A stretch of DNA of 64,000 nt from contig QPMI01000560.1 in the NCBI GenBank assembly GCA_004431415.1, forward strand, positions 62,001 through 126,000. Direction: 5' to 3'. This stretch comes from Cyanophora paradoxa. Its lineage: Eukaryota; Glaucocystophyceae; Cyanophorales; Cyanophoraceae. Below the pieces are notes generated by a model. The model saw only the letters and a list, made by a program, of their open reading frames with translations. It did no database searches and had not been told where the DNA came from. Shown here piece by piece: positions 43,585 to 54,110 of the stretch (position 1 is the first letter of the stretch; each line of letters starts with the position of its first letter). Both the position numbers and the translations under genes were made by a program.

Positions 43585-43743
43585 CCCCTCCAGCCGCCCC
43601 TCGCTTAACCGAGATCCGCATCGCACGGCTCAGAGTGCACAGGCGGGCGAACCATAGGCAATGCCGGCTTCGATTATTTACAGCGGCCCGTACACGGGAT
43701 CTAGATTCAGGGCTAGCCAAGTAGCCCAGTAGAGGCCTCGGGC

Positions 43744-44947
43744 TCAGGCGGCGGCGCGGGCGATCTTGAAGTCCTCCCCCTTCGGCTCGTCCTTCCCCGG
43801 CTCGCCCTGCAGCCCGGCCGTCATGATCGAACGCGAGCGATGTCGACCGAAGCAAGGGCCCGATAGGACGCACTCCGAAGGGGCGGTCGGCAGGGCCTTC
43901 GTCTGTGAACGACGGGTGGCACTCGTCCCTCCCCTCCCTCACGTTCCACCTGCAGCGCTCGCGCACGTGAGGCGCGCGCACCCGCGCCGCTAAGAGTGGA
44001 GGCCGCATGCGCACTTGTGCCCGTGGTGGCCGGTCTCGTGAGGGCTGTCGCGCGTCGCCTGCCCCGCCGCCGCCAAGCCAGAGCCGGCCCCGCGGCCACC
44101 CTCCGTGTCGATCACGGGCACCTCGCGCCGCCCACCGACGGCCCCGCCCGGCCGCGGGACGCGCACGACTGCGCCTCCGGTCAGATCTGAGATCAGATCC
44201 TCAGATTTAGCAAAGCCCTGTGCTCACCGAGGTAGCCCTGCTTCATCGAGGCCTGGACGGCGTCTTGCCCGAGCGAAGCGAGGCCACGGATGTGGAGGGT
44301 CTCAGAGAACTGCACAGCGCGCGCTGTAAGAAGAAAGTCGCTTGCCAGCGAGCCACGTGCAGCGGGGCTGACCTTGCCGACGCGCTTGAAGTACCGGTTC
44401 TGATCGTCCGACTCCTCGCGACTCTCGCCTCGAATCGTCAGATGATCGCCCTGCAGAAGAAAGCGCGAATGAATCGGTCCACGCGCGCCGGCGCGAGCGC
44501 ACGCCAGCTGCTTCAAGCCGCGAACCTCGACCTCGACCTGCGAGGACAGACAGTCGGAGACGGCGCACGAGGACATTCAATAAACGCTCGCCTTCACGTC
44601 GTCCTTCGCGAAGCCAGGTATTTCGGCGCGTACGATGAGCTCGCCCGGCTTGTCGTCGACTTCCAGGGCCGGTACGAGTGTGCTCGCGCGTGCCCCTGAT
44701 GCGATGAGGTTCGGGAACGTTTGGGAACGCGTACGGTATGAAGCGGACCCTGGCTGAGGGCGCGCGGGAGCTCATCCAGGAGGTCGTCAACGGAGAAGCG
44801 CCTGCAAGAAAGATGCGCGCGCGCGTGTGCGCAAGCTGACGATAAAGCGCAGGCGCGCGGCGGCACGGACCTGGCCTCGCGCGCCCGCGGAGCAGTGGCC
44901 CGCGCAATCGAGCGCATGAGGCGCGGAAGGCCCAGCCCGAACGTCAT
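43744..44947 (-). CDS. HSP20: Organellar small heat-shock protein (HSP20)
   Basis: ATG at 44947 starts MTFGLGLPRLMRSIARATAP, an Arg-rich amphipathic leader more mitochondrial than plastid in style. An intron joins AREAR to RFSVDDLLDELPRALSQG. The alpha-crystallin domain follows: ALEVDDKPGELIVRAEIPGF with AKDD, VEVE, GDHLTIRGESREESDDQNRY with FKR, FSETLHIRGLASLGQDAVQA with SMKQGYL, then VVRVPRPGGAVGGRREVPVI, matching strand order GELIVRAEIPG / LTIRGE / FxRxxxLP / A.xxNGxL.VxxP. The final exon gives GEPGKDEPKGEDFKIARAAA, ending at 43744. sHSPs hold unfolding proteins in large oligomers. At least five short introns interrupt the gene, whereas many plant and algal sHSP genes have few. The FxRSFxLP strand is modified (FSETLHIRG). 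Confidence 0.82.
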
Positions 44948-45096
44948 CGTGCTGCGTTTCTCGCTTTTTTCGAAAAGGTCCGTCGTGGGGTACAAGAGGC
45001 TACTCCGAACGGGTACAGTCGCGCAGCTCGTCTGAACTCCGGTGAACCAGAAGACCTCTCCCAGCTCGTCGCGTAGACACCTCAAACCGCTTCAAG

Positions 45097-46627
45097 ATGG
45101 CCTTCGTCGCGCCCACGCCGATCCTCTCCGCCAAGAAGTTCGCTCTTCCCAAGAGCTCCGCCGTCAGCCGGCCGGCACGCTTCTTCGTCACCGCCCAGGC
45201 GGAGGACACGAAGGCCAAGAAGGCCAACAAGAAGACTGAGGACTTCGAGAACGTCTAGCCTAGGCGACAGCCTAGGCGACACATTCACGTGAATGAACCT
45301 AGCCCCCGCGAGCACGTGAACTCTAGTTGCGCGAGGTTTCTAGCTTTGAACGCCCGTGTGCATGTGGCTAGGTTCTTCGGCCGAGCACGGGCGCGGGTCG
45401 GAGCTAAGTCTGAGAGTCGAACTTCGGAATTCACGTGAATTCACGTGATTTTCTGCCGAATTCACGTGAATTCTAATTACATTTCTGCCTAATTCACGTA
45501 AATTCCTAGCGCTACTAGGCTAGGCCTGGCGACGCCACATGTACAGTTCACGTGGATTCGACTCGGCTCAGAGTGCTCAGAGTCGGCTGCCGTCGTTTGT
45601 ACTGCCAGGCTGCTTTTCGAAGGTAAAACGCCGCAGTTCACGTGAATTCGACTGTAGCTACTAGTACTAGTAGCCTAGGCCTGCGCATGCCGACGTACTC
45701 ATACTGGATATCTGCTGCAGTTCACGAGGATTGCACTATTACTTTGGAATTCGAAGTTCACGTGGATTCAATTCACGTACGTGCCCGTGCGGACTTCGTC
45801 AACGACAGTCGGACCCCGCCCGCGGCCGGCGCTTCATTCTGGCCGGCGCCTGATCGCCGCCCCTGCGGACGTCGTCGGCGTCTTAACGTATACAGAAGGA
45901 GGAGTTCCCTACCCGTGCGTACGGCCCCGGACGTCCAATGACGGCCTCAATTGAACCGGCCGCTGCGTTCAGATGTTGTGAACCCGTACACTTCGTCGTC
46001 CGACCAGAAGGCGATCAAGGCTGCGGTCAAGAAGATGGAAAAGGTGCGATCGCCGCCGCCGGGCCGCCGCGCCGGCCGCTCTGAAGGTTGCGATCGCCGC
46101 TCACGGCTGCCGCCCAATTCTGCAGGGTGCTGCCACATTCCGTGCGCCTAAGCAGGAGAAGAAGGAGGATGCTATGTTCACTTCCGACATGATGAGCAGC
46201 GTCTTTGACACCACGCACGACGAGTGCGCCGACCAGCACTCACTGGTCGGCGTCCGGATCCACTTGCTAATCTCTTTCCAGGTTCCCGCACGGGGCCGAA
46301 ATGACAGTGCCGTTCTCGGGGCCGACGAGCGCGGCCGACATCAAGAGCGCGGCAAAGAAGAGCCAGGGCGTCTACAAGAAGGCTGGCCCGGCGCCGCCCG
46401 CCACCCCGGCCAACAAGACGTTCATCGGCGAGGCCGTCCAGAAGTCCTTCGAGACCACCGCGGGCGAGAGCAACTACCCCCAGGGCAACCGTGCGCCCGT
46501 TCTTGCGCTCCCCCGCGACTTGACCGGCCGATTTTCTTATTTTCTTGTTGCAGGCGATGCGGCCTTCAAGGAGCCTTTCCTCTCGCAGCAGGAGATCCGG
46601 AAGCGGATGAAGGACCAGGGCCTGTAA
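45097..46627 (+). CDS. Plastid-targeted two-repeat protein of unknown function
   Basis: Six exons close perfectly in phase (208 residues): 45097-45252, 45896-45914 (19-base microexon), 45973-46043, 46126-46223, 46282-46490 and 46554-46627. Residues 1-34 (MAFVAPTPILSAKKFALPKS...ARFFVTAQA) are a plastid transit peptide with MAFV, the style known from glaucophyte precursors. The mature part, about 170 residues, is soluble, Lys- and Ala-rich and lacks TM helices. It contains two related blocks of about 50 residues: AIKAAVKKMEKGAATFRAPK...SSVFDTTHDEFPHG and DIKSAAKKSQGVYKKAGPAP...QKSFETTAGESNYPQG. These are preceded by NPYTSSSDQ and PFSGPTSAA and followed by PFLSQQEIRKRMKDQGL. I recognise no family. 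Size and basic, extended character would suit a linker or assembly protein of a thylakoid or phycobilisome complex, but that is a guess. Intron 1 (643 bases) is the longest seen here and carries a CACGTG cluster. Confidence 0.78.
45284..45781. repeat. Cluster of TTCACGTGAA palindromes in intron 1
   Basis: CACGTG cores occur at 45286, 45313, 45432, 45442, 45463, 45549, 45639 and 45759. Most sit in TTCACGTGAA (45284, 45430, 45461, 45637) or TTCACGTG[AG][TA] variants, several flanked by gaattc. Decayed copies lie near 45493, 45721 and 45772. CACGTG is the G-box core bound by bHLH and bZIP factors, so an intronic enhancer is one reading; a dispersed simple repeat is another. Confidence 0.85.
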
Positions 46628-46832
46628 AGGCGAGGACATCGATATCGGTGGCTTCGAATCGTGCCATCTGTAGCGTTTTCAAGGTTGTCGAGCTGGGGTT
46701 TTCTCATCGGGGCATTTTCAATGCTTTCTCTTTCTCTTGCACAGCCATTTTGGGGAATTTTTTTCTCTTGTACTTTTAATGCGCTTTCTGTGAGCATAAT
46801 ACTATGACAGAGTAACGTAAATCGCTCCGTGG

Positions 46833-48551
46833 CTAGCAGAGGGCAGAGAGGGGCACGCGGGGCGGGGCGAAGGACCAGAGGAAGGCGCCGGTGTCTGTGC
46901 CGAGGACGAGGGCGTTCTTGCCGGCGACGCGGAGGCAGTTCACGGAGTGCTTGAGCGGGTCGTCCGCCTGCCAGACCCGCTCGCAGGCCCCGGCCCCGGC
47001 GCCGGCCTGGCCGTCGGCGCCCGCGCCGCTCACGTCCCACACGCGCGCCGTGCCGTCCTGGCTCGCGCTGACGAGGAGGCGGCCCTCCTCCGCCGTCCCC
47101 AGGCCCATCACTGCCCGCCCCGCGTGACCCCGGGCAAGCAGGGGGCGGGGCGGGGCGGGCGAGGGGCGCGCCGAGGTCGGTGTGGCCGTGCATCTCGCGC
47201 TCGAGGAGGCCGGCGCGCAGGTCCCAGATCGCCACCGAGTGCTTGTACTGCCCGCCCCCCGCCGCTCAGGCCGGGTGGGGCGGCGCGGCGCGGCGCGGGG
47301 CGGGCGGGGCGGGGCACCAGGGCGCAGACGGCCACGCGGGAGGCCCCCACAGGGCACAGGCGCCAGACGTACTCCCGGGGCGGGCCGAGGGGCGGCGCCC
47401 CCCCGACGAGGGCTCCCGCGGCAGCGGGGGGCGGGGAGGGCGGCCTCAGGGACAGGAGGGGCGCGGTCGCCCGCGTGTCCCACACGTTCAGCACCCCGAA
47501 GGCCCCCCCCGACACAAGCGTCGCGCCGCCGGGGCCCGACGCGGCGCCCCCCGGAGGCATCCAGGCCAGCGAGCAGACCTCCCCGGGGTGGCCCTGCGGG
47601 CGTCGAGGCGCGCGCCGTCAGCTCCTGAGGCCCTCAGCAGCGCCGATCCACGGACGCTCACCTCGAGTATGCGCACGCAGCGGGGCCTCTCGCGGAGATC
47701 CCACATGCGCACGGTGCCGTCCGCCCCGCCGCTCGCGACTAGGGGCTCGCCGCCCTCCAGCGCCGCCACGGTGTTGACCGAGTCCCTGCGGCCGCGCGCG
47801 CTCACCTCCGATCGCAAGGCTCCCCGGGGCGTGGGCGGCGCACGAGTGCCCCGAGAGGGACTCGGCAAAGGTCGCCCCGGCGGGGCTCAGCTTCCAGACG
47901 CGCAGGGTGCGGTCCGACGAGCCGCTGACGAGCGTGTCGCCGGAGATGCTCACCGCTCGCACCCAGTCCGTGTGCCCCCGAAGCGAGCTGACGAGGCCGC
48001 CGCTGTCGACCAGCAGCAGGGACACAGCCCCGTCGCGCTTGCCGGCCGCCACGAATCGCTGGCTGATGTCGATGCTGAGGGCCGAGTTTACGCCCTGCAG
48101 CTTCTTCTGCACGTAGACGCCCGACGCGAAATTCCGCTCGCACTGGTACCGCGCCGCGAAGCACCTGCGGTGCGCCGCTGATCGGGGCCCATCCTCGGCT
48201 GCGAAGCGGGTCAGGCGCCGCGCTGTAGCTCAACTGCACGACCCCAGGCTCACATTCACTGAGAGACGCTTCTGCTTCGCTTGCGAGCATCCTCCAGCCC
48301 CGCCGCTGGCAGAGGGACCGCCAGAGAGGTGCAGCCTCTGCGGGCGGGCGCGTGAGTGCGCGGGCCCAGCTTTCGCTGCTTGCACACGCACCGATCAGCG
48401 CGCGCATCCGTCTGCATACCCGCGTGCACCGCGCCAGGCCCGGCCCGTCGAGAAGGGCCATGATGTCTACGAGGAGGGCGTCCGGCAGATCGCACAAGAC
48501 AGCTCCTGGATGCTCCGATGACCCGTCCGTGGGCCCCGCGGGCCCCTGCAT
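46833..48551 (-). CDS. F-box / WD40 repeat protein
   Basis: ATG at 48551 starts MQGPAGPTDGSSEHPGAVLC. The F-box follows (LCDLPDALLVDIMALLDGPG, LARCTRVCRRMRALIGACAS; about residues 18-60). After FAARYQCERNFASGVYVQKK come WD40 blades: DISQRFVAAGKRDGAVSLLL, RGHTDWVRAVSISGDTLVSG with SSD RTLRVWKLSPAG, PLVASGGADGTVRMWDLRER, GGATLVSGGAFGVLNVWDTR, KHSVAIWDLRAGLLEREMHG, LLVSASQDGTARVWDVSGAG and NALVLGTDTGAFLWSFAPPR, ending at 46833. An F-box ahead of a propeller is the FBXW arrangement, a substrate adaptor for SCF (SKP1-CUL1) ubiquitin ligases. The target is unknown. Loops between blades are Ala/Gly-rich, and several introns fall there, so their exact edges are uncertain. Confidence 0.83.
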
Positions 48552-49235
48552 CGCGGCTTTCACCGGATGTCTTCCAGCAGGGTAGAAGAGATCTTCGTTC
48601 GCGGAAGGCCAATTTGCAACACTAGAAACGTCGTCGACAAACGAGACTCAATTGCAAAACACTCGAGCGATGCACCGCCCTTGCATTCTCCTGCCTGCTC
48701 TGAAGCGTGGAGACCCCTGCCCGGGCACGATTGAGGCCCTGGTGATGCAGATGTTCGGGCGGGAATGTTCCCCACACTCCTCATGTGAACGTGCACTTCA
48801 GCTCCTGGCGCGCTCAAAGCGACCGCTCGTGCACTGCAAACACGTGGCATGCCTGGGGCATGCCGGCGCCACTGCCGTGCGGAAAAGCGACCGAATCAAA
48901 ATCCGGGCTGCGTCGGCCGCGGCTGCGGCTGCAGGCAACGTTAACGGGCTGGTGGGGAAGAAGAGGCCAGCCGCCGCCGCGGGCTGCATTCGGGCCGATA
49001 ACGGGCGGGACCGGAAGCGCAGGAGGGTGCAGGAGCGGAACTGAAACGCGATTCGGATCCTACAGCTAGCTGCAGAACTGGAAACCCCAAATCCCACAAA
49101 AACGCCATGCGCCCATTGTACAGACCAGAGAAAGAAGTTCTTTAAAAGTCAACGCCTTGTACAGTAATGTCGCAATAGCCTCGAAAAATAATAGTAGAAG
49201 AGACCCTGCTACGCCGGGGCGCGGGGGCGGGTGGG
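48552..49235. other. Spacer
   Basis: About 680 bases between the F-box gene start and the NEK kinase end. Plus-strand open frames over 48652-49069 show no family signature, so I leave them uncalled. AT-richer text at 49070-49200 likely belongs to the NEK 3' UTR. Confidence 0.4.
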
Positions 49236-50763
49236 TCAGGGGATGGGGCCGACGCCGGCGGCCATGTAGGTGGGGATGCGGTGGAGGGAGGACTCCGGGG
49301 GCACGAGGGAGTCCTCCATGAAGATGAGGGAGTCGAGCTTGTGCCAGAAGGCGGCCACGTTCTCCTGCCCGATCATGCCCACGAGGACGGCGCAGATCTC
49401 GGCGTCGGCGTCCAGGTCGTTCGCCGCCGACACCGCCTGCTTGCCCCGCAGGTACCCGTACGCCCGCTCGAAGAGGGCGCGCCCCAGGCCCTCCACGCAC
49501 TCCTGCCGCAGCGCCTCGACGCGCTCGCGCAGGTTGCCCCCGAGGAAGGCCGCCGCGAGCTCCGCCCCGCCGGCCTCGTCGCCCCCGGCCTCCTCCTCCC
49601 ACTCGTCCTCCTCGCGGAAGGGCCCGTGGGCGGCGGAGTCCTCGACGTCGGGGCGGCGCTGGAGCCGGTCGCGGAAGATCTCGAGGACCTGCTTCAGCTC
49701 CTCCTCCTCCTCCCGCTCCCGCAGCGCCCGCTCCTCCTCCGAGTCCCCCGCCTCCGCCTCCGTCTCCGCCTCCGCCGCCAGCATGCGCCGCAGCTCGTTC
49801 ACCCGCGCCGTCTGCGCCGCCAGCTCCTCCCGGAAGCGCACCGCCTCCTCCTCCTCCCCGCTGCTCTCCTCCTCCGACGAGAAGCCGACGGCGGCGCGCA
49901 CGGGGAACTCGCCGGCGTGCGTCGGGCGCCCGCTCGAGCTGCTCGCCCCGCTCCGCGACGAACTCGACGGGATCGAGCCGGCCCGCCGCCCCTGCTTCGG
50001 CGCCGGGCCCGCCGTCTCCAGGCCCGACCCCTCCGGAGCATCCTGCGTCCCGCGTCGGGAAGGCGGGGCGGGGCGGGGCGGGGCGGGGCGCACGAGGCCG
50101 GCGTGGAGCGGGGGCCGCCGCCGCGCCACCGCCTGCTCCGTGTCGCTCGCCGCGTGCGCGTGGCCCGCGCCCGGTGCATCGCCGCTGACGGGCTCGCCGG
50201 GCCCGCCGAGCTCGGCCGCTGATGCTGCTGCGCGAGCGGATGTCGGCGGGCGGCGCGCGTGCGGCGCGCGGGGCGGTGGGGCGGACCATCGCCTGCAGGT
50301 TGCTGACGCCCCAGCCGGGCTCCACGGGGGCCGGCCGCGGCGGCCTCCGCCGCGAGGGGTCGTCGAGGGCGTCCGAGGGGCCGGCGCCGGAGGGCCCTGG
50401 GGTGGGGCCGACGTCCGTGGGGCGCCGGGGCCGCCCCTCGCGCTCGGCGGCGAGCCGGTCGAGCGCCCCGTCGAACGAGACGCGCACCGCCGCCAGCTGC
50501 CCTGCGCGGGGGTCGGCGGGGCGCGTGCGGAGGCGGCGGCGGGGGCGACGGGGCGCACCGACGCTGGGGCGGGAGTTGGAGCCCGGGGGCGTGCGGGCAG
50601 CAGCGGCTTCTTGGCGAAGGGGTCCTCCTTGGCGGGGTTCGCCCCCATCGCCTGCAGCTCCGCCTGCACGCTCCGGTACTCGCTCTTCGAGGGGCCCGCC
50701 CCGCCCCCGGCCCACCGGCAGCGCCCGCTCCTCCGCCCGCACCGCCCGCCGCCCCGCCACGGG

Positions 50764-50795
<32 letters not shown>

Positions 50796-53700
50796 GGGCT
50801 CCGGCCGCCCCGCGTTGGGGCTCCGGTTCGCGTCCGCAACGCGCGGGGCCGGCGCGCCGAGCAGCGGCCGCTCGTCGCGGGGCGTCCGGCCGGCGACCGC
50901 CGCCGCAGGGGCGGGCGCCGCCGCCGCCGCCGCCGCCGCGGCGCGCTGGGCGTCGCGGGCCTCGCGGGCCTCGCGCTGCTCCTTCGCCTCCGCGAGCACG
51001 CTGCCGATGGCCCCGGGCTCCCGGCTCGGGTCCCGCTCCTTCGAGCTCCGTGCCGGCGCCGCCGCCGCCTTCTCCCGCGCCCCCGCCACCACCGGCGACG
51101 CCGACCGCTGCGGCGCCGGCGGCGGCGCCGGCGTCGGGCTCGGCGCCCGCCCCGCGGCCGCAGCCGGCTGGGGCGCAGCCGGCGCCGCCGGGGCCGCCGG
51201 GGCGTTCGAAGGGCTCGCTCGCGGGGGAGGCCGGGGGATGGGACTTTCTGCTGCGGCTGGGCGGCGGGCGCCGCGGAGGGGGAAACCTGGACGTGGGGGC
51301 GGGGCGCCGGCCGCCGTCGGTTGGCGTGGCGGGACGGCTGCCGACAGGGGGCGGGGGACGACGGGGGCTGGGCCGGCGCGGCGGGAGGGGCGGAAGGCTC
51401 GGCAGCGGGGGAGGCGCGGGCGGGGCGGGGGCGGGGCGGGGCAAGGGCGGCCGGCCGCTGGGGCTGAGGGGCGGCGGGGCGGGGCGGGGAGGGGCGGCGG
51501 GGTCGGGCGGGGCTGGGCTTGGGGATCGGGCGGGGCGGGCTTGGGGGCTCGGCGGGGGCCGGGGCCGGGCGGGGGCACGGCGGGCTTGGGGCGGGCTTGG
51601 CGGCAGCCTTGAGGGCCTCCTCGGCCGCCACCCGCCGCCGCCGCGCCGCCTCCAGCGCGTTCTCCGCGTTCCCCTGCGGCCGCGCCAGCAGCGGCGGCGG
51701 CGGCGGCGGCGGCGGCGGCTTCCCCGCCGCCCCCCGCTTCTTCTGGAGGCGCTTGTCCCTGCGCGGCGGGGCGTCATGATCAGCCGCCTCCAGCCGCGCG
51801 CCCGCCGAGCCTCCCGGCGGGGCGCGTACCGCTCCTCCTCGAGCTTCTTGAGGGCGCTCTCGACGCGCTGCCGCTCGACCTCCGCCTTCTGCAGCTCCGC
51901 CCGCTTCGCGTTCAGGTTCTCCTTCCTGCGCGCCACGCTCGCACCCTCCGTCCCCCGCGAGCCGGGCGGGCCGCGCACCTCGGGGCCTCGTTGTGCTTGG
52001 CGACGATCGGCGGCTGCACCGGCCCCGCCACGGGGGACACCGCCGGCGGCACGGCCGGCGCCGGGGGCGCCCCGGGGGAGGGCGCCTGGGGCGGGGCCGG
52101 CGGGGCGAGGAGGTTGGAGGGAGGAGACAGGGCGAGGGCGGGGCCGGCCCTGCGGGCGGGCGATGAGCTCGAGATGCCCGCCAGGGGAAAGCGGCGCACT
52201 TGGCGAGGTTGACGGTGTTCTCCGTCACGAACTTTTCCATCCGCCGCACGATGAAGGGCCGCTGCGGGGCCGGCGTTCGGCGCCGAGGCGGCCGGGGGCG
52301 CGGGGCGGGGCGGGGGCGAGGGCGCACGGAGAGGATGTCGGAGATCTTGGGGCGCTTTTCGGGGGCCTTGGAGAGCATCTCCTGGACGAGGGCGCGGAGC
52401 TCCTTGGAGTAGTGGCCCGGCAGCGGCGGCAGGCTGCTCTTCAGGATCTTCATCACCAGCCCGTTCATGTCCTGCCCCCACATCACGAAAGCAAAGGAAG
52501 GGAAAGGAAGGGAAAGGAAGGGAAAGGGAGGGAAAGGGAGGGTGCGCACGCGGGCGTCGAAGGCGTGGCGGAGGGTGACCATCTCGTACAGCACGCAGCC
52601 GAGGGCCCAGATGTCGCTCTTGAAGCTGTACGGCCGGTTGCTGAACACCTCCGGGCTCATGTAGTACGGCGTCCCTGCCCGCCCCGCCCCCTCAGCCAAG
52701 GCGGCGCGGGGGGCGCCGGGCCGGCGGCGGGCGCACCGATGACGGTGCGGGCCATGTCCATCGTCCCGTGGAGGACCTTGGCGATACCGAAGTCCTACCG
52801 ACGCGTCGGGCCGCGCGCGCGCGAGGCGGCGCGCTGGGGCGCCTCTCACGCACCCCCAGTTTCACCACGTTCTGCGGGGGGCGGAGAGGGGCGCCGCGTG
52901 AGCCCCGGGGCGGGAGTGGGCGAGGCTGGGGCCGCACCTTCTCCGTCAGGAAGATGTTCTGAGTCTTGAGGTCCCTGCCGCGCCCGTGAGGGGGCGCGCG
53001 GGCGTGGGACCGGACGGAGAGCGAGCCTGTGCAGGATGTGCCGCTCGTGGATGTAACCCAGCGCTGCGGCCATCTGCGTGAACCAGTCCAGGATCTCGTC
53101 CTCGCTGAAGAACTGGCCCCCTGCGAGGAGGCGCTCGCCGCGGCGGGCGAGGCGCGCGGCCGCGGCGGCGCGCACGGCGGTTCTTGATGCGGTTGTACAG
53201 GTCGCCCCCCTCGCAGAAGGTCATCACGATGCAGAGCACGTTCTTCTTCTCTGTTCGGAGCGTTAGAGACGGCGGTCCCGCCGACTGAACCAGACCCGGC
53301 GCGGACCGAAGAACGAGTCTGTGTACGAGACCTGGCGGCGGACGGCGCGTTAGATAGGGGCGGCGCGGGAGGGTGCCAGGGCGCACGATGTTGGGGTGCT
53401 TGAGCTGAGGTGGGCGGGAATCGAACAGCGGTCAGTCCGAGCGCACTGAGGCGGGCAAAGGCAGACCTGAGAGAGCAGCTTGGCCTGTGGGAAAGAGGCA
53501 AGAAACAGTGTGCGCAGGGTCAGCAGGGCGAGCGCAGGACGCGGAGACCACATTTCAGATGCGGCACCTCTAGCTCGGCGGCTTGCCGCTCCTTGGGGTT
53601 GCTCGCATTGATCTCAATGCGCTTGAGCACGTATCTGCAGGAGGTCTCAGCGTAGCCGGGGTGCGAGCTGGCAGCTAGAGGCCGGTCGGATCGCCGGGCG

Positions 53701-53983
53701 CCGGGCCCACGGTGGGCAGGGGCGGGGTCCTGCCCGCCTAGAGGACGGCCTACACGCGGCGGCTGCGGCGCGCGCGTCCCCTGCAGCCTGCGGCCTGCGC
53801 TGGCAGTGCGACACTCACTTCTTCCCATCCTTGACGCATCGAACCAGGAGCGCCGCGCCGAAGCTGCCCTTCCCGAGCTGCTTGATTACTGCCACAGCGG
53901 TGTAAGAGCAAGTGCGAAGAGCCGAGCAGACCGGTTCTACGGCAGCAGATACCTGTGTAGTCTTCCTTCTTGCTCGCCGACAT
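49236..53983 (-). CDS. NEK-family protein kinase with long C-terminal extension
   Basis: ATG at 53983 (MSASKKEDYT) splices to AVAVIKQLGKGSFGAALLVR (glycine loop), YVLKRIEIN (catalytic Lys), QAAELE, LKHPNIV, VLCIVMTFCEGGDLYNRIKN, FFSEDEILDWFTQMAAALGY, IHERHILHR/DLKTQNIFLT (HRDLKxxN), DFGIAKVLHGTMDMARTVIG, TPYYMSPEVFSNRPYSFKSD (APE-like), IWALGCVLYEMVTLRHAFDA and the lobe end RALVQEMLSKAPEKRPKISD. These are diagnostic NEK motifs. The C-terminal extension is several times longer: a coiled coil (NAKRAELQKAEVERQRVESA), long Pro/Ala/Arg low-complexity exons (51700-50000), then an acidic region (FREELAAQTARVNELRRMLA) and a compact end domain (LRERVEALRQECVEGLGRAL ... PTYMAAGVGPIP). NEKs act at basal bodies, cilia and mitosis. 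It shares a 127-base divergent region with SF-assemblin. Frame in the low-complexity stretch is uncertain. Confidence 0.88.
52491..52542. repeat. Intronic (ggaaaggaag)n microsatellite
   Basis: Decamer units ggaaaggaag, drifting to ggaaagggag, repeat five times in an intron of the NEK kinase gene. Confidence 0.9.
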
Positions 53984-54110
53984 AGCGCCCCCAGAGCGAC
54001 GGCCCCAGAGCGCCCCCGGCGACGGGGCGGGCCGAGCGACAGTGAGGGGCGCGACGGGCCGAGATCGACTGTACCCCCAGACAAACCGCTCTTTGATCCA
54101 GACTCCAGAG
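53984..54110. promoter_or_regulatory. Divergent promoter NEK kinase / SF-assemblin
   Basis: 127 bases separate the start codons of two genes whose families act at the flagellar base. Co-expression during flagellar assembly is a reasonable inference. No X-box-like RFX site is obvious to me. Confidence 0.5.

Noticed and set aside
45097-45258. Stand-alone 53-residue plastid peptide
   Set aside because: After the leader only about 20 residues would remain. A GT at the last codons and the downstream exons make a complete in-phase gene instead.
48652-49069. Plus-strand open frames between the F-box gene and NEK
   Set aside because: There are no domains and the ends are basic low-complexity; they are antisense to nothing and unsupported.
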